Shown here one piece after another: positions 6,112 to 16,310 of a DNA stretch of 64,000 bases. A program made the position numbers and the translations under genes. This DNA is from Bdellovibrionales bacterium. Lineage in GTDB: Bacteria > Bdellovibrionota > Bdellovibrionia > Bdellovibrionales > UBA1609. The notes under the pieces were generated by a model. It was given only the letters and a program-made list of their open reading frames with translations, made no database searches and was not told the DNA's origin. Location: positions 271,337-335,336 of the forward strand of contig JAHBUX010000001.1 of assembly GCA_019637855.1 (NCBI GenBank). Reading direction: 5' to 3'. The stretch's first letter is position 1, and every line of letters begins with the position of its first letter.

Positions 6112-8598
6112 ATGAACACAAGGACCGGACATACGCGGAAACTATGGCGCTGGCTGCGGACCTTTGATTTCAAGGATCTCGGCTTTCTGTACCTCGCCTG
6201 CATGGTTACTGTTGTTGTGCTGTTCACGATCTTCCGCACCTGCCAGTACTACCTTAACACCACCGAGGCGAGCGAACTCAATGCCATTCACTGGCTGCAA
6301 GAGCAACGCGATCGGGTCGCCGAACTTGAACGACTACTAGCATTTGCGCAAAGCACTCCCGGCGCTGTGCCCGCCGGTCTCGAAACTCAACTGCAGTCAA
6401 CCTATACGGATTTGCGCAAGAGTCATGGTGATATCAAAGCAGTGCACACAGCTTTAAGCGAGTTGTGCGCCGAGTTCCCCTGCGCAGGTCTACAAACTCC
6501 GGAGATCTTTACCAACGGTGGCAAGCTGCCGCCCCTGGAGACCATAGAACAAACACAGGCCGTGTTAAGCAGCGCGCTGGCCTATCATGCCGACCTTAAA
6601 GATGCCATTGAGCGCGCCGTCGCCGAGCTGCGCGAAACCAATTTGGCCGGCGCCAATTTCGATACCATAGCCTATCTGTCACTGTTGCTTTTGCTCGTTT
6701 TACAGGCGTTGTTTATATTCGGTCCTGCCATCCGTAAATTGAACGCGTCGCTGTCGACTCGGTCGGACTTCTTAAGCCGCATCAGTCACGAGATTCGCAA
6801 TCCCATGAACTCCATTATCGGCATGGCCGACATTCTTAAGGGCACCAAGCTCAATTACGAACAACAGCAGTATGTAGACAATCTGCTGCGCTCGGGCCAA
6901 GCGTTGCTCGACATGCTTAACAATTTGATCGATTTTTCTTCGATCGAGAGTCGTAAGCTCACCTTGAACCCGCAGCCTTTTGATCTGTTCAAGTCTTTAG
7001 AACGTTGTTTGTCGCTGATTTCCATTCAAGCCCACCACAAAAATCTGAACGTCTATGTCTCACTCAGCCCGAAGATCAGCCAGCGTCTAGAGGGTGACTC
7101 CGTTCGCCTTGAGCAAGTGTTGATCAATTTACTGAAAAATGCGGCCAAATTCACCGAGCAAGGTTCGATCACACTGAATGTCGAGGTCGAAGCCGAGACC
7201 GAAGGCAGTGTGCAACTGCTGTTTTCTGTCGAGGACACTGGCATCGGAATTCGTCAGGATCAGCTGGGCGAGATCTTTGAAAGCTTTGTACAGGGCGACT
7301 CCAGCATTCAAAGAAAGTATGGCGGTTCAGGGCTGGGGCTTTCTATCTCAAGCGAATTGATCCGTTTGATGGGAGGTCAACTCAACGTTCATAGTGATCT
7401 GGGCAAGGGTTCGACCTTCTTTTTCTCCGTACGTTTGAACAAACAAGCGCCACGGCCCGATGTCATTGCCAAACCACTTACACCCTTGATCGGTCAAAAG
7501 TTTGCTTTCCTGACGGCGCCTCCCGAGAAGGCCGTTTATACCGAACTATTTGAGAAACTGCAGGCCCCGACCGCTGTCCTGGCCACAGCGCAAGAGCTGC
7601 GCCACGCACTGGAACAAAGCTCGGGCGGCATAAGCGAGATTTTGATCGATGATTCGGTGGGAATTATTTCGATGATCAACTGTCGTAACGCCGCTGACCA
7701 GCACGGTTTAGGCGATCGCTCTGTCGCCCTGATTCGCTCAAACTTTACCAAAGAGAATATGGATCTCTTGCGTCGTAACGGTTTTATGCGTTTTTTGATC
7801 AAGCCCTTGAAACCTTGGGATCTTCTCAGCCTTCCCGCCCAGCTGAGCGAAGAGCAAAACGCGGCCGGGGCACGGCCGTTGATCAACAAGCTCAAAGAAA
7901 AAAACTTGCGCATGCTTTTGGTCGATGATTCCAATGACAATCTGTTTTTGCTGAAAGAGGTCGTACAACCTCTCGCCTCCACCATTCACTTCGCTGAAAA
8001 TGGACTGGATGCGATCGAAAAATTTCGTCAACACCCCTACGATGTAGTCTTCATGGATATCCAAATGCCTGTAATGGACGGCTACACCGCCATTCGTAAA
8101 ATGCGCGAAATGGAAGCGGGCGCGCAAGGCCAGACGGTGCCGATCTACGCGGTCACGGCCCACGCCGGATTGGTTGACGCACAAAAATGCCGTGAGGCAG
8201 GCTTTACCGATCGCATCGTTAAACCTGTGGTGCGCACGGATATTTATCAGTCTCTTTCCAAGGCCTTTGCGCTCGATGTGACCGCTGACTTCGACGAGGG
8301 TGATACGGGAAGTGCTGTACCGTCCAAGTATCTCGACAAACTCATACCCACCTACCTACGAACACGTTTTGAAGATATGGTGAAGCTGCGGGCTGCTCTT
8401 GCCAGCTGTGACTTCAATACCATCTCAGCACTTGGGCATAAAATTAAGGGCAGTGCTGCCAGCTATGGGTTTCCGCGAGTCAGTGAGCGCGCGAAACAGC
8501 TTGAGCATGCCGCACAGAGCGCAAACCTCGAGCGTTGCCAAACGATTGCCGATGAACTGGATCAGATGTTCCATGAAGAGCAACGCCGACGCAATTGA
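6112..8598 (+). CDS. Hybrid sensor histidine kinase with receiver and HPt domains
   Basis: About 828 residues. Two membrane segments (about 25-45 and 185-206) enclose a periplasmic helical domain of roughly 140 residues that lacks a named sensor family. Then come a HisKA domain (SHEIRNPMNS, His near residue 226), an ATPase domain with N, G1 (DTGIGI) and G2 (GGSGLGLSI) boxes, a region of about 130 residues that looks like a receiver without its aspartate, a true receiver (FMDIQMPVMDG, Asp near 649) and a C-terminal HPt domain (HKIKGSA, His near 776). This is a complete His-Asp-His phosphorelay in one chain, which could pass phosphate to the neighbouring regulator or to the receiver protein at 3970. 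The start is ATG 6112 or GTG 6109; GGGGAG is unusually close to both. Confidence 0.9.
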   Translation: MNTRTGHTRKLWRWLRTFDFKDLGFLYLACMVTVVVLFTIFRTCQYYLNTTEASELNAIHWLQEQRDRVAELERLLAFAQSTPGAVPAGLETQLQSTYTDLRKSHGDIKAVHTALSELCAEFPCAGLQTPEIFTNGGKLPPLETIEQTQAVLSSALAYHADLKDAIERAVAELRETNLAGANFDTIAYLSLLLLLVLQALFIFGPAIRKLNASLSTRSDFLSRISHEIRNPMNSIIGMADILKGTKLNYEQQQYVDNLLRSGQALLDMLNNLIDFSSIESRKLTLNPQPFDLFKSLERCLSLISIQAHHKNLNVYVSLSPKISQRLEGDSVRLEQVLINLLKNAAKFTEQGSITLNVEVEAETEGSVQLLFSVEDTGIGIRQDQLGEIFESFVQGDSSIQRKYGGSGLGLSISSELIRLMGGQLNVHSDLGKGSTFFFSVRLNKQAPRPDVIAKPLTPLIGQKFAFLTAPPEKAVYTELFEKLQAPTAVLATAQELRHALEQSSGGISEILIDDSVGIISMINCRNAADQHGLGDRSVALIRSNFTKENMDLLRRNGFMRFLIKPLKPWDLLSLPAQLSEEQNAAGARPLINKLKEKNLRMLLVDDSNDNLFLLKEVVQPLASTIHFAENGLDAIEKFRQHPYDVVFMDIQMPVMDGYTAIRKMREMEAGAQGQTVPIYAVTAHAGLVDAQKCREAGFTDRIVKPVVRTDIYQSLSKAFALDVTADFDEGDTGSAVPSKYLDKLIPTYLRTRFEDMVKLRAALASCDFNTISALGHKIKGSAASYGFPRVSERAKQLEHAAQSANLERCQTIADELDQMFHEEQRRRN

Positions 8599-8611
8599 AG
8601 CGCGGCGGATC

Positions 8612-9181
8612 TTATTTCTCGAGCCGCAAACGCGGCGGCTTTTCCTCACCCGGTTTAGCCACTTTAGGTTTAGGTTCCGGTTTTTTCTCTTCTTCCATAA
8701 AGGGCGCAAATTTACGTTCGACCACTTTTTTCGTGCGGGTGAGCAATTCATCCAATCCGCCAGCGGCCTCCATCTCTTCTAACGACCGACTGCTCTGAGT
8801 CTGATAACGACGGTTCAGCTTTTCGCCTTGATAGGGATAGCGATAGGTAAGGTCGGATTTGATCTTGTTGAACTCATCCGCATCTTTGTTGCGTTGATTG
8901 GTGATCTCCACCATCTCTTTAATCAAAACCTGCTTGGCCTCAGGTGATTTAGCCGCGGCTTTTTCACGCACCAGCTCTTGAAAGCGCTTTTCAGCCTCTT
9001 CAATACGATTGCCCAAAGTGGTGAGCTTGGCGGTTTTGTCCGTAAACTCTTTTTGGTCCTTCGGCACCTCTTCCGTAGCCGCCGCACTCTCTTCTTTTTT
9101 TTCGCTGGCGAATGCCGTGTGCATAACGATTGCAGAACTGACTATGGACAACAGTAAAACCTTAAGCTTGATGAATGGCAT
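8612..9181 (-). CDS. Periplasmic coiled-coil protein, unknown function
   Basis: A 189-residue protein with a signal peptide (cleavage probably after HTAFA) and a mature part that is almost all charged helix: acidic N-terminal linker, then about 80 residues of heptad-like sequence from KLTTLGNRIEEAEKRF onward, and a Pro/Lys/Glu-rich C-terminal tail. No catalytic motif is visible and I do not recognise a family. Its first 20 bases overlap the end of the zinc-ribbon gene, so the two are cotranscribed. A structural or adaptor role in the envelope is possible, but that is a guess. Confidence 0.7.
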   Translation of the reverse strand: MPFIKLKVLLLSIVSSAIVMHTAFASEKKEESAAATEEVPKDQKEFTDKTAKLTTLGNRIEEAEKRFQELVREKAAAKSPEAKQVLIKEMVEITNQRNKDADEFNKIKSDLTYRYPYQGEKLNRRYQTQSSRSLEEMEAAGGLDELLTRTKKVVERKFAPFMEEEKKPEPKPKVAKPGEEKPPRLRLEK

Positions 9182-9764
9182 ATTGCTCCCATCGAATCTT
9201 CACCGGTAGGCTGCGCAACCGTGAGATCAACATATAGGCTTTGGTCGCGGAGACATTGCCAATCACGGCCTCGCCATTGTGAATGGCGCGCAAAATCTTA
9301 TCAACGTCCCACATAAATTTGCGATCGGTGATCGCTTCGCGAAAAGCTTCGCGCACGTCCGAAGTATCGATGCCATAGATACGCAGATTGTAGCGGAGCG
9401 CACCCTCTCGCGCGCTGCTCACATCCGAATTACCAAAAGCCGCGATATCAGAAAGATCAGGAGAGTCCGAAGTGACCGGTGACCGATAGGATTCCGGAGA
9501 GAGTTCCTCGCCAGGCGCATCGAAAACCGCTAAGGGGTCCTCCGCGGGAGCTTCGAACTCCTGTGGTTGTTCATAACTCTCATCAATCGGCATATCCGCA
9601 AAGTCGTCGCCGACGTCGACCCGCTCGTCGGCTTCCGCCGAAGCGTTCCCTGAATGTTCCACAGTTCCATCCACGTGAACGATCAGCTGCGCTTGGCAGC
9701 TTTCGCACTCGATGAGACCGAAGTCAGCAAGGACTTCCGCTTGGCAAACGGGACACTGAGCCAT
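9162..9764 (-). CDS. Zinc-ribbon protein, unknown function
   Basis: A 200-residue soluble protein. The first 30 residues form a zinc ribbon with two CxxC knuckles (CPVC and CESC) followed by a short beta strand (LIVHVDGTVE). Then comes an acidic, low-complexity linker of about 70 residues rich in D, E, P, and a folded C-terminal domain (LRYNLRIYGIDTSDVREAFR to the end) with helix-strand pattern and no signature I can name. The architecture, a zinc ribbon plus disordered linker plus small domain, is typical of cytosolic regulatory or scaffold proteins of gliding or predatory bacteria; function unknown. It overlaps the following coiled-coil gene by 20 bases. Confidence 0.75.
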   Translation of the reverse strand: MAQCPVCQAEVLADFGLIECESCQAQLIVHVDGTVEHSGNASAEADERVDVGDDFADMPIDESYEQPQEFEAPAEDPLAVFDAPGEELSPESYRSPVTSDSPDLSDIAAFGNSDVSSAREGALRYNLRIYGIDTSDVREAFREAITDRKFMWDVDKILRAIHNGEAVIGNVSATKAYMLISRLRSLPVKIRWEQYAIHQA

Positions 9765-9845
9765 ACTAAAATGGTATCACGCCCGACTTACAGCGCCACG
9801 GTTTTCAAACTATACAGGCCCAAATTTTGCGACTTGAAAAACGAT

Positions 9846-10526
9846 ATGAGTCTTAAACAAATCTGCCAGCTGCTGATGATCTGGATGTCCCTTCTCGCCC
9901 CGCGGGCCTGGGGCGAAACCGAAGGCTTAATTTCCTGGCGCGCCCGGGTGCAGGCCAATTGTGCCACTCACTTTGGCCGAAAGTTAGAGGCTTGGCCGGG
10001 CATAGCACCGTCCAACCGGGTGCGTTTAGCCCGAGCTTTGTGCCGCGATGAACGGGTCTTCTGGCCCTACGCCTCCGAGGCCCAACCCCAGCTCGGTCCC
10101 CTCCTAGAAGAGAAGTTCGCGCGGGTAGCCAATCATATGCCGCTACTGGTGGGTGTGATCGGTCCTTCGGCACGGGAAAACAGTGAGGCCCTGCACGCCA
10201 TCCGCGATCTCCTCTATCTACCTTCAGACACGCTATTCCGTTGGCGTGACAATCTGGCCGCCCTGCAAACTTGGCGAGGACGTATGGACGGCGGACTGAT
10301 GGGAGGAGTGGTGATGGTGGATTTTGACAAAACCGACAAGAACAGCACACTTCTTAACGTGAGTCGCACGCTCAACGCTATGTCGCACATGAGTACGCAC
10401 GAGATGGAAAGCTATGTTTTGGCGATTCAGTCGCGTCAAGATGTGCGCGACCATTTCTCCGATTTGCCTCAAATCACCTGGGTCGACTTCAATGTCGATC
10501 AAACCTGCGAAAACCAGTTCCGCTAG
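9846..10526 (+). CDS. Secreted or periplasmic protein, unknown function
   Basis: The chosen ATG (MSLKQICQLLMIWMSLLA) gives a 226-residue protein with a clear signal peptide, cleaved probably after PRAWG. The mature part has three cysteines and is mixed alpha-beta; I recognise no family or active-site motif. The frame stays open upstream to about 9654, but that part lies antisense to the zinc-ribbon gene and lacks a ribosome site. The start itself also has only a weak site. The gene is convergent with secA, their stops being eight bases apart. Confidence 0.65.
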   Translation: MSLKQICQLLMIWMSLLAPRAWGETEGLISWRARVQANCATHFGRKLEAWPGIAPSNRVRLARALCRDERVFWPYASEAQPQLGPLLEEKFARVANHMPLLVGVIGPSARENSEALHAIRDLLYLPSDTLFRWRDNLAALQTWRGRMDGGLMGGVVMVDFDKTDKNSTLLNVSRTLNAMSHMSTHEMESYVLAIQSRQDVRDHFSDLPQITWVDFNVDQTCENQFR

Positions 10527-10533
10527 GTTTTCG

Positions 10534-13215
10534 CTAACGTCTTTTCTTAGCCTTTTTCTCCATACGGCGGCGCTGCTCACGATTCATTTTAGGACCATCG
10601 TCATCATCACCCGGACCATAGGTCATGGTCATTGATGACGGTGCTTGCGGTGCCTGCGGACGCGGCGCTTGTGCAAAGGCCGGTGCGCTTTCATCGGCAC
10701 CCGCATAACTCAGCTCCGATTGATCCAACTCTTGACGCTCCTGCAGAACCTCACGTGCTCGATCTTGGCTGACCAGTTTGATCTTGAGCAATTTTTCGAC
10801 GGTCTCTTGCTGAATCCAGGTGTTCATTTCCTGGAACGTGTTGAAAGCCTCTTTTTTATACTCAATCAACGGGTCTTTCTGGGCGTGAGCACGCAGATGG
10901 ATGCCTTCTTTCAAACGATCGATGCGTTCCAAGTGTTCTTTCCAGCGTTGATCGATAGTCTGCAACATCAGCATGCGCGAGAGCTGCTCGAAGAAATCAC
11001 CGATCTCAGCCTTCTGCGCGTCGTAGATCTTCTTCACTCCGTCTGAAACCATTTGAGTGATCTCGGGCGCGGACAGGTTTTTCAACTGCTCTTCCGCCAA
11101 GACCAAACCAAACTGGCGGTGCGCGGTGGCCACGAGTCCAGCGATGTTCCATGACTCACGCTTACCGTCTTCGGGCACAAAGGTGTCGAGCAAATTGGAC
11201 GTGATGTCGCCCAACATATCCAAGACTTTGCGTTCGACATTTTCACCGGCCAGGATCTGCCGGCGCAAAGTGTAGATCGCCTTGCGCTGTTGGTTCATAA
11301 CGTCATCGTACTCGATCAAGTGCTTACGAATATCGAAGTTATGACCCTCCACGCGCTTCTGCGCGTTTTCAATCGCGCGTGAAACCATGCCGGCGGTGAT
11401 GGGCTCATTCTCATCCACACGTAAAGTGGTCATGATTTTCTGAATGCGTTCGCCATTGAAGATGCGCATCAGGTTGTCTTCTAAAGACAGGTAGAATTTC
11501 GATTCGCCCGGGTCGCCCTGACGGCCGGCTCGACCACGCAATTGGTTGTCGATACGGCGCGATTCGTGGCGTTCAGTGCCCATAATGTAAAGTCCGCCGG
11601 CGGCAATCACATCTTTTTTATCGGCATCTGCTTTGGCGCGATATTTCTCGATCAATTCATTCACTCGCTCTTCGGAAGCATCGTGACCGGCTTCCGCGCG
11701 CGCCATAAACTCAGGATTACCGCCTAGTAGGATATCCGTTCCACGGCCGGCCATGTTGGTGGCGATGGTCACACCGGCTTTACGACCGGCTTGCGCCACG
11801 ATCTCGGCCTCGCGCTCGTGATGTTTGGCATTCAGCACGTTGTGTGTGACACCTTCATTTTTTAACAGACGCGACAAGCGCTCAGATTTCTCAATACTCA
11901 CTGTACCGACAAGAACCGGTTGGCCCTTAGCATTGCGTTCGCGAATATCGGTAACCATAGCACGGTACTTGGCGGCCTCGGATTTATAGACCACATCTTC
12001 ACTATCCGTACGGCTGATCTTGCGATTGGTGGGAATCACCTGCACGTCCAGATTGTAGATCTTCTTAAATTCCGTAGCTTCCGTCTCGGCCGTACCGGTC
12101 ATCCCAGCCATCTTGCGATACATGCGGAAGTAGTTTTGAAAAGTAATGGTCGCGAGAGTTTGGTTTTCATTGCGCACCTTCACGCCTTCTTTGGCTTCGA
12201 TGGCTTGGTGCAAACCATCACTCCAGCGTCGACCCGGCATCAAACGTCCGGTGAACTCATCCACAATGACGATCTCACCGTCTTTGATCATGTAATCGAC
12301 ATCAAGCTTATAAAGGTGGTGCGCCTTCAAGGCCTGATAAATATGGTGCAAAAGATCGATGTGCTCGGGATCGTAAAGATTCCCAATACTCAACAGCTGC
12401 TCCACCTTCGAGTTGCCCTCTTCGGTCAAACTGGCGGTGCGGCTTTTTTCTTCCATAGTGAAGTGCACGTCCATCTTCAAATGGGGAATGATCTTGTTGA
12501 TCTCCGTGTACTTCTCAGTCGAATCGTCTTTGGGCCCGGAAATAATCAAAGGCGTGCGCGCCTCATCGATCAAAATCGAGTCGCACTCATCGATAATGGC
12601 GTAATTCAGTTCGCGCTGAACGTAATCTTCAAGAGCGAATTTCATGTTGTCGCGCAGATAATCAAAACCGAATTCATTGTTGGTACCGTAGGTGATGTCA
12701 GCGCCGTAGGCCTCTTTGCGCTCGGCATCCGAGAGGTCGTGCACTATGGTTCCCGTGGTCAAACCCAGCCAATTGTAAAGCCGGCCCATCCATTCGGTGT
12801 CGCGCTTAGCCAGGTAGTCATTGACGGTGACCACGTGAACACCGCGGCCTTCAAGAGCATTCAGATATGTGGGGAGAGTGGCCACAAGGGTCTTGCCTTC
12901 GCCGGTCTTCATCTCGGAAATACCCCCGCGATGAAGCGTGATGCCACCAATCAACTGCACATCGTAATGGCGCATGCCAAGCACGCGGCGCGAAGCTTCA
13001 CGGCACACGGCGAAAGCTTCGGGTAACAGCTGCTCAAGAGTCTCGCCTTTTTTAATGCGCTCTTTGAATTCAGGGGTTTTGGCCTGCAACTGGACATCGG
13101 TGAGGCCTTTTAATCCCGCCTCGAGCGAATTGATTTGCTCGATCAGCGGGCGGAGTTTTTTCATGTCTCGTTCGTGCTTAGTGCCGAACAGATTCGTCAG
13201 GATTTTTTGGACCAT
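10534..13215 (-). CDS. secA: Preprotein translocase ATPase SecA
   Basis: The 893-residue protein is full-length SecA: N-terminal helix, Walker [15 protein letters not shown] near residue 102, [13 protein letters not shown] (DEAD-type Walker B), the preprotein cross-linking domain, the second motor domain with [18 protein letters not shown] and the [12 protein letters not shown] loop, then the helical scaffold and wing domains. It drives Sec-dependent export through SecYEG using ATP. The C-terminus is unusual: instead of the cysteine-containing zinc tail that binds SecB it ends in an acidic patch (GDDDDGP) and a strongly basic helix ([17 protein letters not shown]). It lies alone; the next gene upstream ends 43 bases from its start. 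Confidence 0.97.
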   Translation of the reverse strand: MVQKILTNLFGTKHERDMKKLRPLIEQINSLEAGLKGLTDVQLQAKTPEFKERIKKGETLEQLLPEAFAVCREASRRVLGMRHYDVQLIGGITLHRGGISEMKTGEGKTLVATLPTYLNALEGRGVHVVTVNDYLAKRDTEWMGRLYNWLGLTTGTIVHDLSDAERKEAYGADITYGTNNEFGFDYLRDNMKFALEDYVQRELNYAIIDECDSILIDEARTPLIISGPKDDSTEKYTEINKIIPHLKMDVHFTMEEKSRTASLTEEGNSKVEQLLSIGNLYDPEHIDLLHHIYQALKAHHLYKLDVDYMIKDGEIVIVDEFTGRLMPGRRWSDGLHQAIEAKEGVKVRNENQTLATITFQNYFRMYRKMAGMTGTAETEATEFKKIYNLDVQVIPTNRKISRTDSEDVVYKSEAAKYRAMVTDIRERNAKGQPVLVGTVSIEKSERLSRLLKNEGVTHNVLNAKHHEREAEIVAQAGRKAGVTIATNMAGRGTDILLGGNPEFMARAEAGHDASEERVNELIEKYRAKADADKKDVIAAGGLYIMGTERHESRRIDNQLRGRAGRQGDPGESKFYLSLEDNLMRIFNGERIQKIMTTLRVDENEPITAGMVSRAIENAQKRVEGHNFDIRKHLIEYDDVMNQQRKAIYTLRRQILAGENVERKVLDMLGDITSNLLDTFVPEDGKRESWNIAGLVATAHRQFGLVLAEEQLKNLSAPEITQMVSDGVKKIYDAQKAEIGDFFEQLSRMLMLQTIDQRWKEHLERIDRLKEGIHLRAHAQKDPLIEYKKEAFNTFQEMNTWIQQETVEKLLKIKLVSQDRAREVLQERQELDQSELSYAGADESAPAFAQAPRPQAPQAPSSMTMTYGPGDDDDGPKMNREQRRRMEKKAKKRR

Positions 13216-13257
13216 AGCTTCCTAAGATAGTCCGCTGAGGTTGACCTGTCACGCTTT

Positions 13258-13722
13258 CTAGCCGCGAGTCTGGCGGAACCCCTCGAACATCACGATGGCC
13301 ACCGCGGTGGCGATGTTTAAGCTGCGTATGGGACCGGTCATTGGTATTTTGCGCAACTGCTCCGGATGCGCCTTGAGAATAGTCTCATCCAAGCCCTTCG
13401 TCTCTTTACCAAATACCAACCAGTCCCCATTTTCAAACTGGGTGTCAAAATGCGTTTGTCCAGCTTTGGTGGTGAAAAAGAACACGCGCGAGGGGTCAGG
13501 AACCTCATTCCACCAGTCTTCCCAGGTCTGATGATGGACAAAATCCAGATGCGGCCAGTAGTCGAGGCCGGCCCGCTTTAGGCGCCGATCGGTGATATCA
13601 AATCCCAGTTTTCCGACTAAGTGCAGCTTGGACTCGAGTCCCACACAGGTGCGGCCGATGTTGCCGGTGTTAGCACCGATTTCGGGCTCAATCAAAACGA
13701 CGTTGAAGCGTGGTTTTTTAAT
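13258..13722 (-). CDS. trmL: TrmL-like tRNA (cytidine/uridine-2'-O-)-methyltransferase, probable ATT start
   Basis: A SPOUT-family methyltransferase with the TrmL signatures EPEIGANTGNIGRTC, LKRAGLDYW, FGKETKGL and the knot residues IPMTGPIRSLNIATAVAI. TrmL methylates the ribose of nucleotide 34 in tRNA-Leu isoacceptors; AdoMet sits in the C-terminal trefoil knot. Start: the first beta strand (RFNVVLIEPEIG) needs codons upstream of the first TTG, and the frame is closed by TAA just before. The only codon left is ATT at 13722-13720, with GGGAG exactly seven bases before it and the upstream gene's TAA overlapping it by one base. TTG at 13695 would cut the first strand and has no ribosome site. 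This gives 154 residues, the family's usual length. Confidence 0.85.
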   Translation of the reverse strand: MKKPRFNVVLIEPEIGANTGNIGRTCVGLESKLHLVGKLGFDITDRRLKRAGLDYWPHLDFVHHQTWEDWWNEVPDPSRVFFFTTKAGQTHFDTQFENGDWLVFGKETKGLDETILKAHPEQLRKIPMTGPIRSLNIATAVAIVMFEGFRQTRG

Positions 13723-14341
13723 GTCTTATCTCCCGATTTTTAGGCAGGTATCGCACCACCTCTTGCCCCAGTTTAGAAAGGCCCACACGCCGACCACGAT
13801 CAATAATCAGCTCCATCTTCAAAAGCTCGCGATACAACGTTAGATCTTGTGGCATGTTCTCCCGCCCATTGGACGCTCCGAGTCTTTCAAGGTAGAGACG
13901 ATGGCGCTCCGACAGCTGACTTACTAAGTCGGGCTTGTGGCGTAAATCCGTGGGCCAATCGCCGGCACCAATACGCGGATAAGATTGCGGCAAACGAGCC
14001 TTAGGCATGGCATACACCAACACCGGAGTAGGCTCGCTGTCGCCGTCCCACGCGGCCAACGTAATGCGTTCGAATAAAGACTCTAGCGGATTCATCTTAC
14101 TTACTCCGTGAAACTCATCGAGTAAGAGAAAGAGGGTCTCCGGAGCGTGCACTTGCACAACGGCGCCGGGCACACGGTCGTGACCCTCGTTCACAAATAC
14201 GGGGAAGCCAATGCTCGTTCGATAAACTGAACCCTGCACCGTCGCCGGGCGAAAATGCAAGACGTGGTTTTCTATGAGCGGAAAATGCACATGGCCCGGG
14301 AACCAAGAGCCATAAAGAAACAGATGCTGCGTGACTTTCAT
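13718..14341 (-). CDS. Gamma-glutamylcyclotransferase-like (AIG2/GGCT) protein
   Basis: The first 100 residues match the GGCT-like fold: LFLYGSWFPGHVHFPL (family YGSLxxG near the N-terminus), strands TVQGSVYRT and FPVFVNEG, and LLLDEFHGV, which provides the acidic residue in the position of the catalytic Glu. Family members release 5-oxoproline from gamma-glutamyl compounds or act on gamma-glutamylamines. The C-terminal 100 residues are extra, helical and basic, ending in a winged-helix-like stretch (LIIDRGRRVGLSKLGQEVVRYLP). Its stop overlaps the probable ATT start of trmL. Substrate unknown; the fold call is moderate. Confidence 0.6.
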   Translation of the reverse strand: MKVTQHLFLYGSWFPGHVHFPLIENHVLHFRPATVQGSVYRTSIGFPVFVNEGHDRVPGAVVQVHAPETLFLLLDEFHGVSKMNPLESLFERITLAAWDGDSEPTPVLVYAMPKARLPQSYPRIGAGDWPTDLRHKPDLVSQLSERHRLYLERLGASNGRENMPQDLTLYRELLKMELIIDRGRRVGLSKLGQEVVRYLPKNREIRH

Positions 14342-14368
14342 AGGGCCCGCATCTTTACCAAAATTTTT

Positions 14369-14397
14369 TTGACTGCGTAACCCGTTTCGAGGTTTAA
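14369..14397 (+). promoter_or_regulatory. Possible sigma-70 promoter of glnB-glnA
   Basis: TTGACT at 14369-14374 and GTTTAA at 14392-14397 are 17 bases apart and lie 40 bases before the glnB ATG in the spacer between divergent genes. The -35 match is good, the -10 fair. No sigma-54 element is seen here, although glnA operons of enterobacteria use one. Confidence 0.4.
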
Positions 14398-14434
14398 CTG
14401 CAAAAACAAAGACCCTTCCCGAAAAGACGAATAG

Positions 14435-14776
<342 letters not shown>

Positions 14777-14821
14777 TTTTTCGTCCACGAGCTTTAACCA
14801 ACTTACCCGAGGAGCCTTTTC

Positions 14822-16237
14822 ATGAAACCCGCCGAAGTCATAACGTTTGCGCGCGAGCGCGGCGTGAAGATGGTCGATCTGAAGTTTATCGATCTGCCCG
14901 GTATGTGGCAGCACTTCACCATTCCGCTCTCTGAGCTGAAAGAGGACGTATTCGAAGAGGGGCTGAACTTTGACGGCTCTTCCATCCGCGGTTGGCGCGC
15001 CATCAACGAGTCGGACATGACCGTGATGCCCGATCCGCGCACAGCCAAGATCGATCCGTTTATGGAAGTTCCCACTCTGTCACTGATCTGTGATGTGGTT
15101 CACCCCGACACGCATGAGCCCTATGAGCGCGATCCGCGCCAAATCGCAAAAAAAGCCATCGCTTATTTGAAATCGACCGGCATTGCCGACACCGCTTATT
15201 TCGGTCCGGAGGCGGAGTTCTTTATTTTCGATAACGTGCGCTACGATCAGACGTCTTACGGCGGTTTCTATCATGTCGACTCGGACGAGGCGACGTGGAA
15301 CAGCGGCCGTGAAGAGAGCGGACGCAACCTCGGATACAAGCCGCGTTTAAAAGAGGGTTACTTCCCCGCTCTGCCCTCGGATACTTTGCATGATCTGCGT
15401 ACCGAAATCTGCCTTGAGCTCGATAAACTCGGCATCGAAGTCGAGCGTCAACACCACGAGGTAGCCACCGCTGGCCAAGGGGAGATCAACTTCCGCTTCG
15501 ACACCATGTTGGATATCGCCGATAAGCAAATGTGGTTTAAGTACATCGTGAAAAACGTGGCCCGTCGTCACGGCAAAACGGCCACCTTTATGCCGAAACC
15601 TATCTTCGGCGACAACGGCAGCGGTATGCACACTCACATGTCCCTGTGGAAAAACGGCCAACCTCTGTTCGCCGGCGACCGCTACGCAGGCTTGAGCGAT
15701 ATGGGCCTACATTTTATCGGCGGTATTCTGAAGCATGCCCCGGCCTTGTGCGCCATCACCAACCCGTCCACCAACTCCTACAAGCGTTTGGTGCCGGGTT
15801 TTGAGGCCCCGATCCGACTAGCTTATTCGTATCGCAATCGCTCAGCGGCAATTCGTATTCCGAATACCGGCACGAATCCAAAAGCCAAGCGCATTGAGTT
15901 CCGCACTCCCGATCCTTCGGCCAACCCGTACCTGGCTTTCGCCGCCATGTTGATGGCAGGTATCGATGGCGTAATGAACAAGATCCACCCGGGTGATCCG
16001 CTGGATAAAGACATCTATGGTCTGCCCCCGGAAGAAGCCAAAAAAGTTCCGCACTGTCCGAAGACTCTGGATGAAGCATTGGTCAACTTGCGCAACAGCC
16101 ACGAATTCTTACTGCGCGGGGATGTGTTCAGCCAGGACATGCTGGAAACTTGGATGGACTACAAGTACGAACGCGAAATCATTCCGATGCAGCAGCGGCC
16201 AGCACCGTACGAGTTTTACTTGTACTACGATCTGTAA
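14822..16237 (+). CDS. glnA: Glutamine synthetase, type I
   Basis: A 471-residue type I enzyme that makes glutamine from glutamate, ammonia and ATP. Visible signatures: FDGSSIRGW (N-terminal beta-grasp), the metal-site segment [10 protein letters not shown], the ATP-site region [18 protein letters not shown], the glutamate-site [17 protein letters not shown], and the adenylylation segment DIYGLPPEE with Tyr near residue 399. The last marks a GS of the beta subgroup controlled by adenylylation, matching the PII gene upstream. A strong terminator hairpin follows the stop codon. Confidence 0.97.
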   Translation: MKPAEVITFARERGVKMVDLKFIDLPGMWQHFTIPLSELKEDVFEEGLNFDGSSIRGWRAINESDMTVMPDPRTAKIDPFMEVPTLSLICDVVHPDTHEPYERDPRQIAKKAIAYLKSTGIADTAYFGPEAEFFIFDNVRYDQTSYGGFYHVDSDEATWNSGREESGRNLGYKPRLKEGYFPALPSDTLHDLRTEICLELDKLGIEVERQHHEVATAGQGEINFRFDTMLDIADKQMWFKYIVKNVARRHGKTATFMPKPIFGDNGSGMHTHMSLWKNGQPLFAGDRYAGLSDMGLHFIGGILKHAPALCAITNPSTNSYKRLVPGFEAPIRLAYSYRNRSAAIRIPNTGTNPKAKRIEFRTPDPSANPYLAFAAMLMAGIDGVMNKIHPGDPLDKDIYGLPPEEAKKVPHCPKTLDEALVNLRNSHEFLLRGDVFSQDMLETWMDYKYEREIIPMQQRPAPYEFYLYYDL

Positions 16238-16266
16238 TAAGGTTTTGGCGTTTAGCTAAACCTTCA

Positions 16267-16297
16267 AGAAGGGGCCAAACGGCCCCTTCTGTCGTTT
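16267..16297 (+). terminator. Rho-independent terminator after glnA
   Basis: A perfect 10-bp stem (AGAAGGGGCC / GGCCCCTTCT) with an AAAC loop is followed by GTCGTTTT. It lies 30 bases after the glnA stop and just before the ribosome site of the next gene, which therefore probably has its own or readthrough expression. Confidence 0.85.
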
Positions 16298-16310
16298 TAA
16301 GGATGATACG

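Noticed and set aside
9815-9831. CAGGCCCAAATTTTGCG as a sigma-54 promoter of the 9846 gene
   Set aside because: GG and GC spacing fits, but four consensus positions are missed and transcription would start only a few bases before the ATG.
11920-13026. Open frame of 368 codons on the plus strand
   Set aside because: It lies antisense to the well-conserved secA gene and its translation has no domain; such frames arise from the codon pattern of the true gene.
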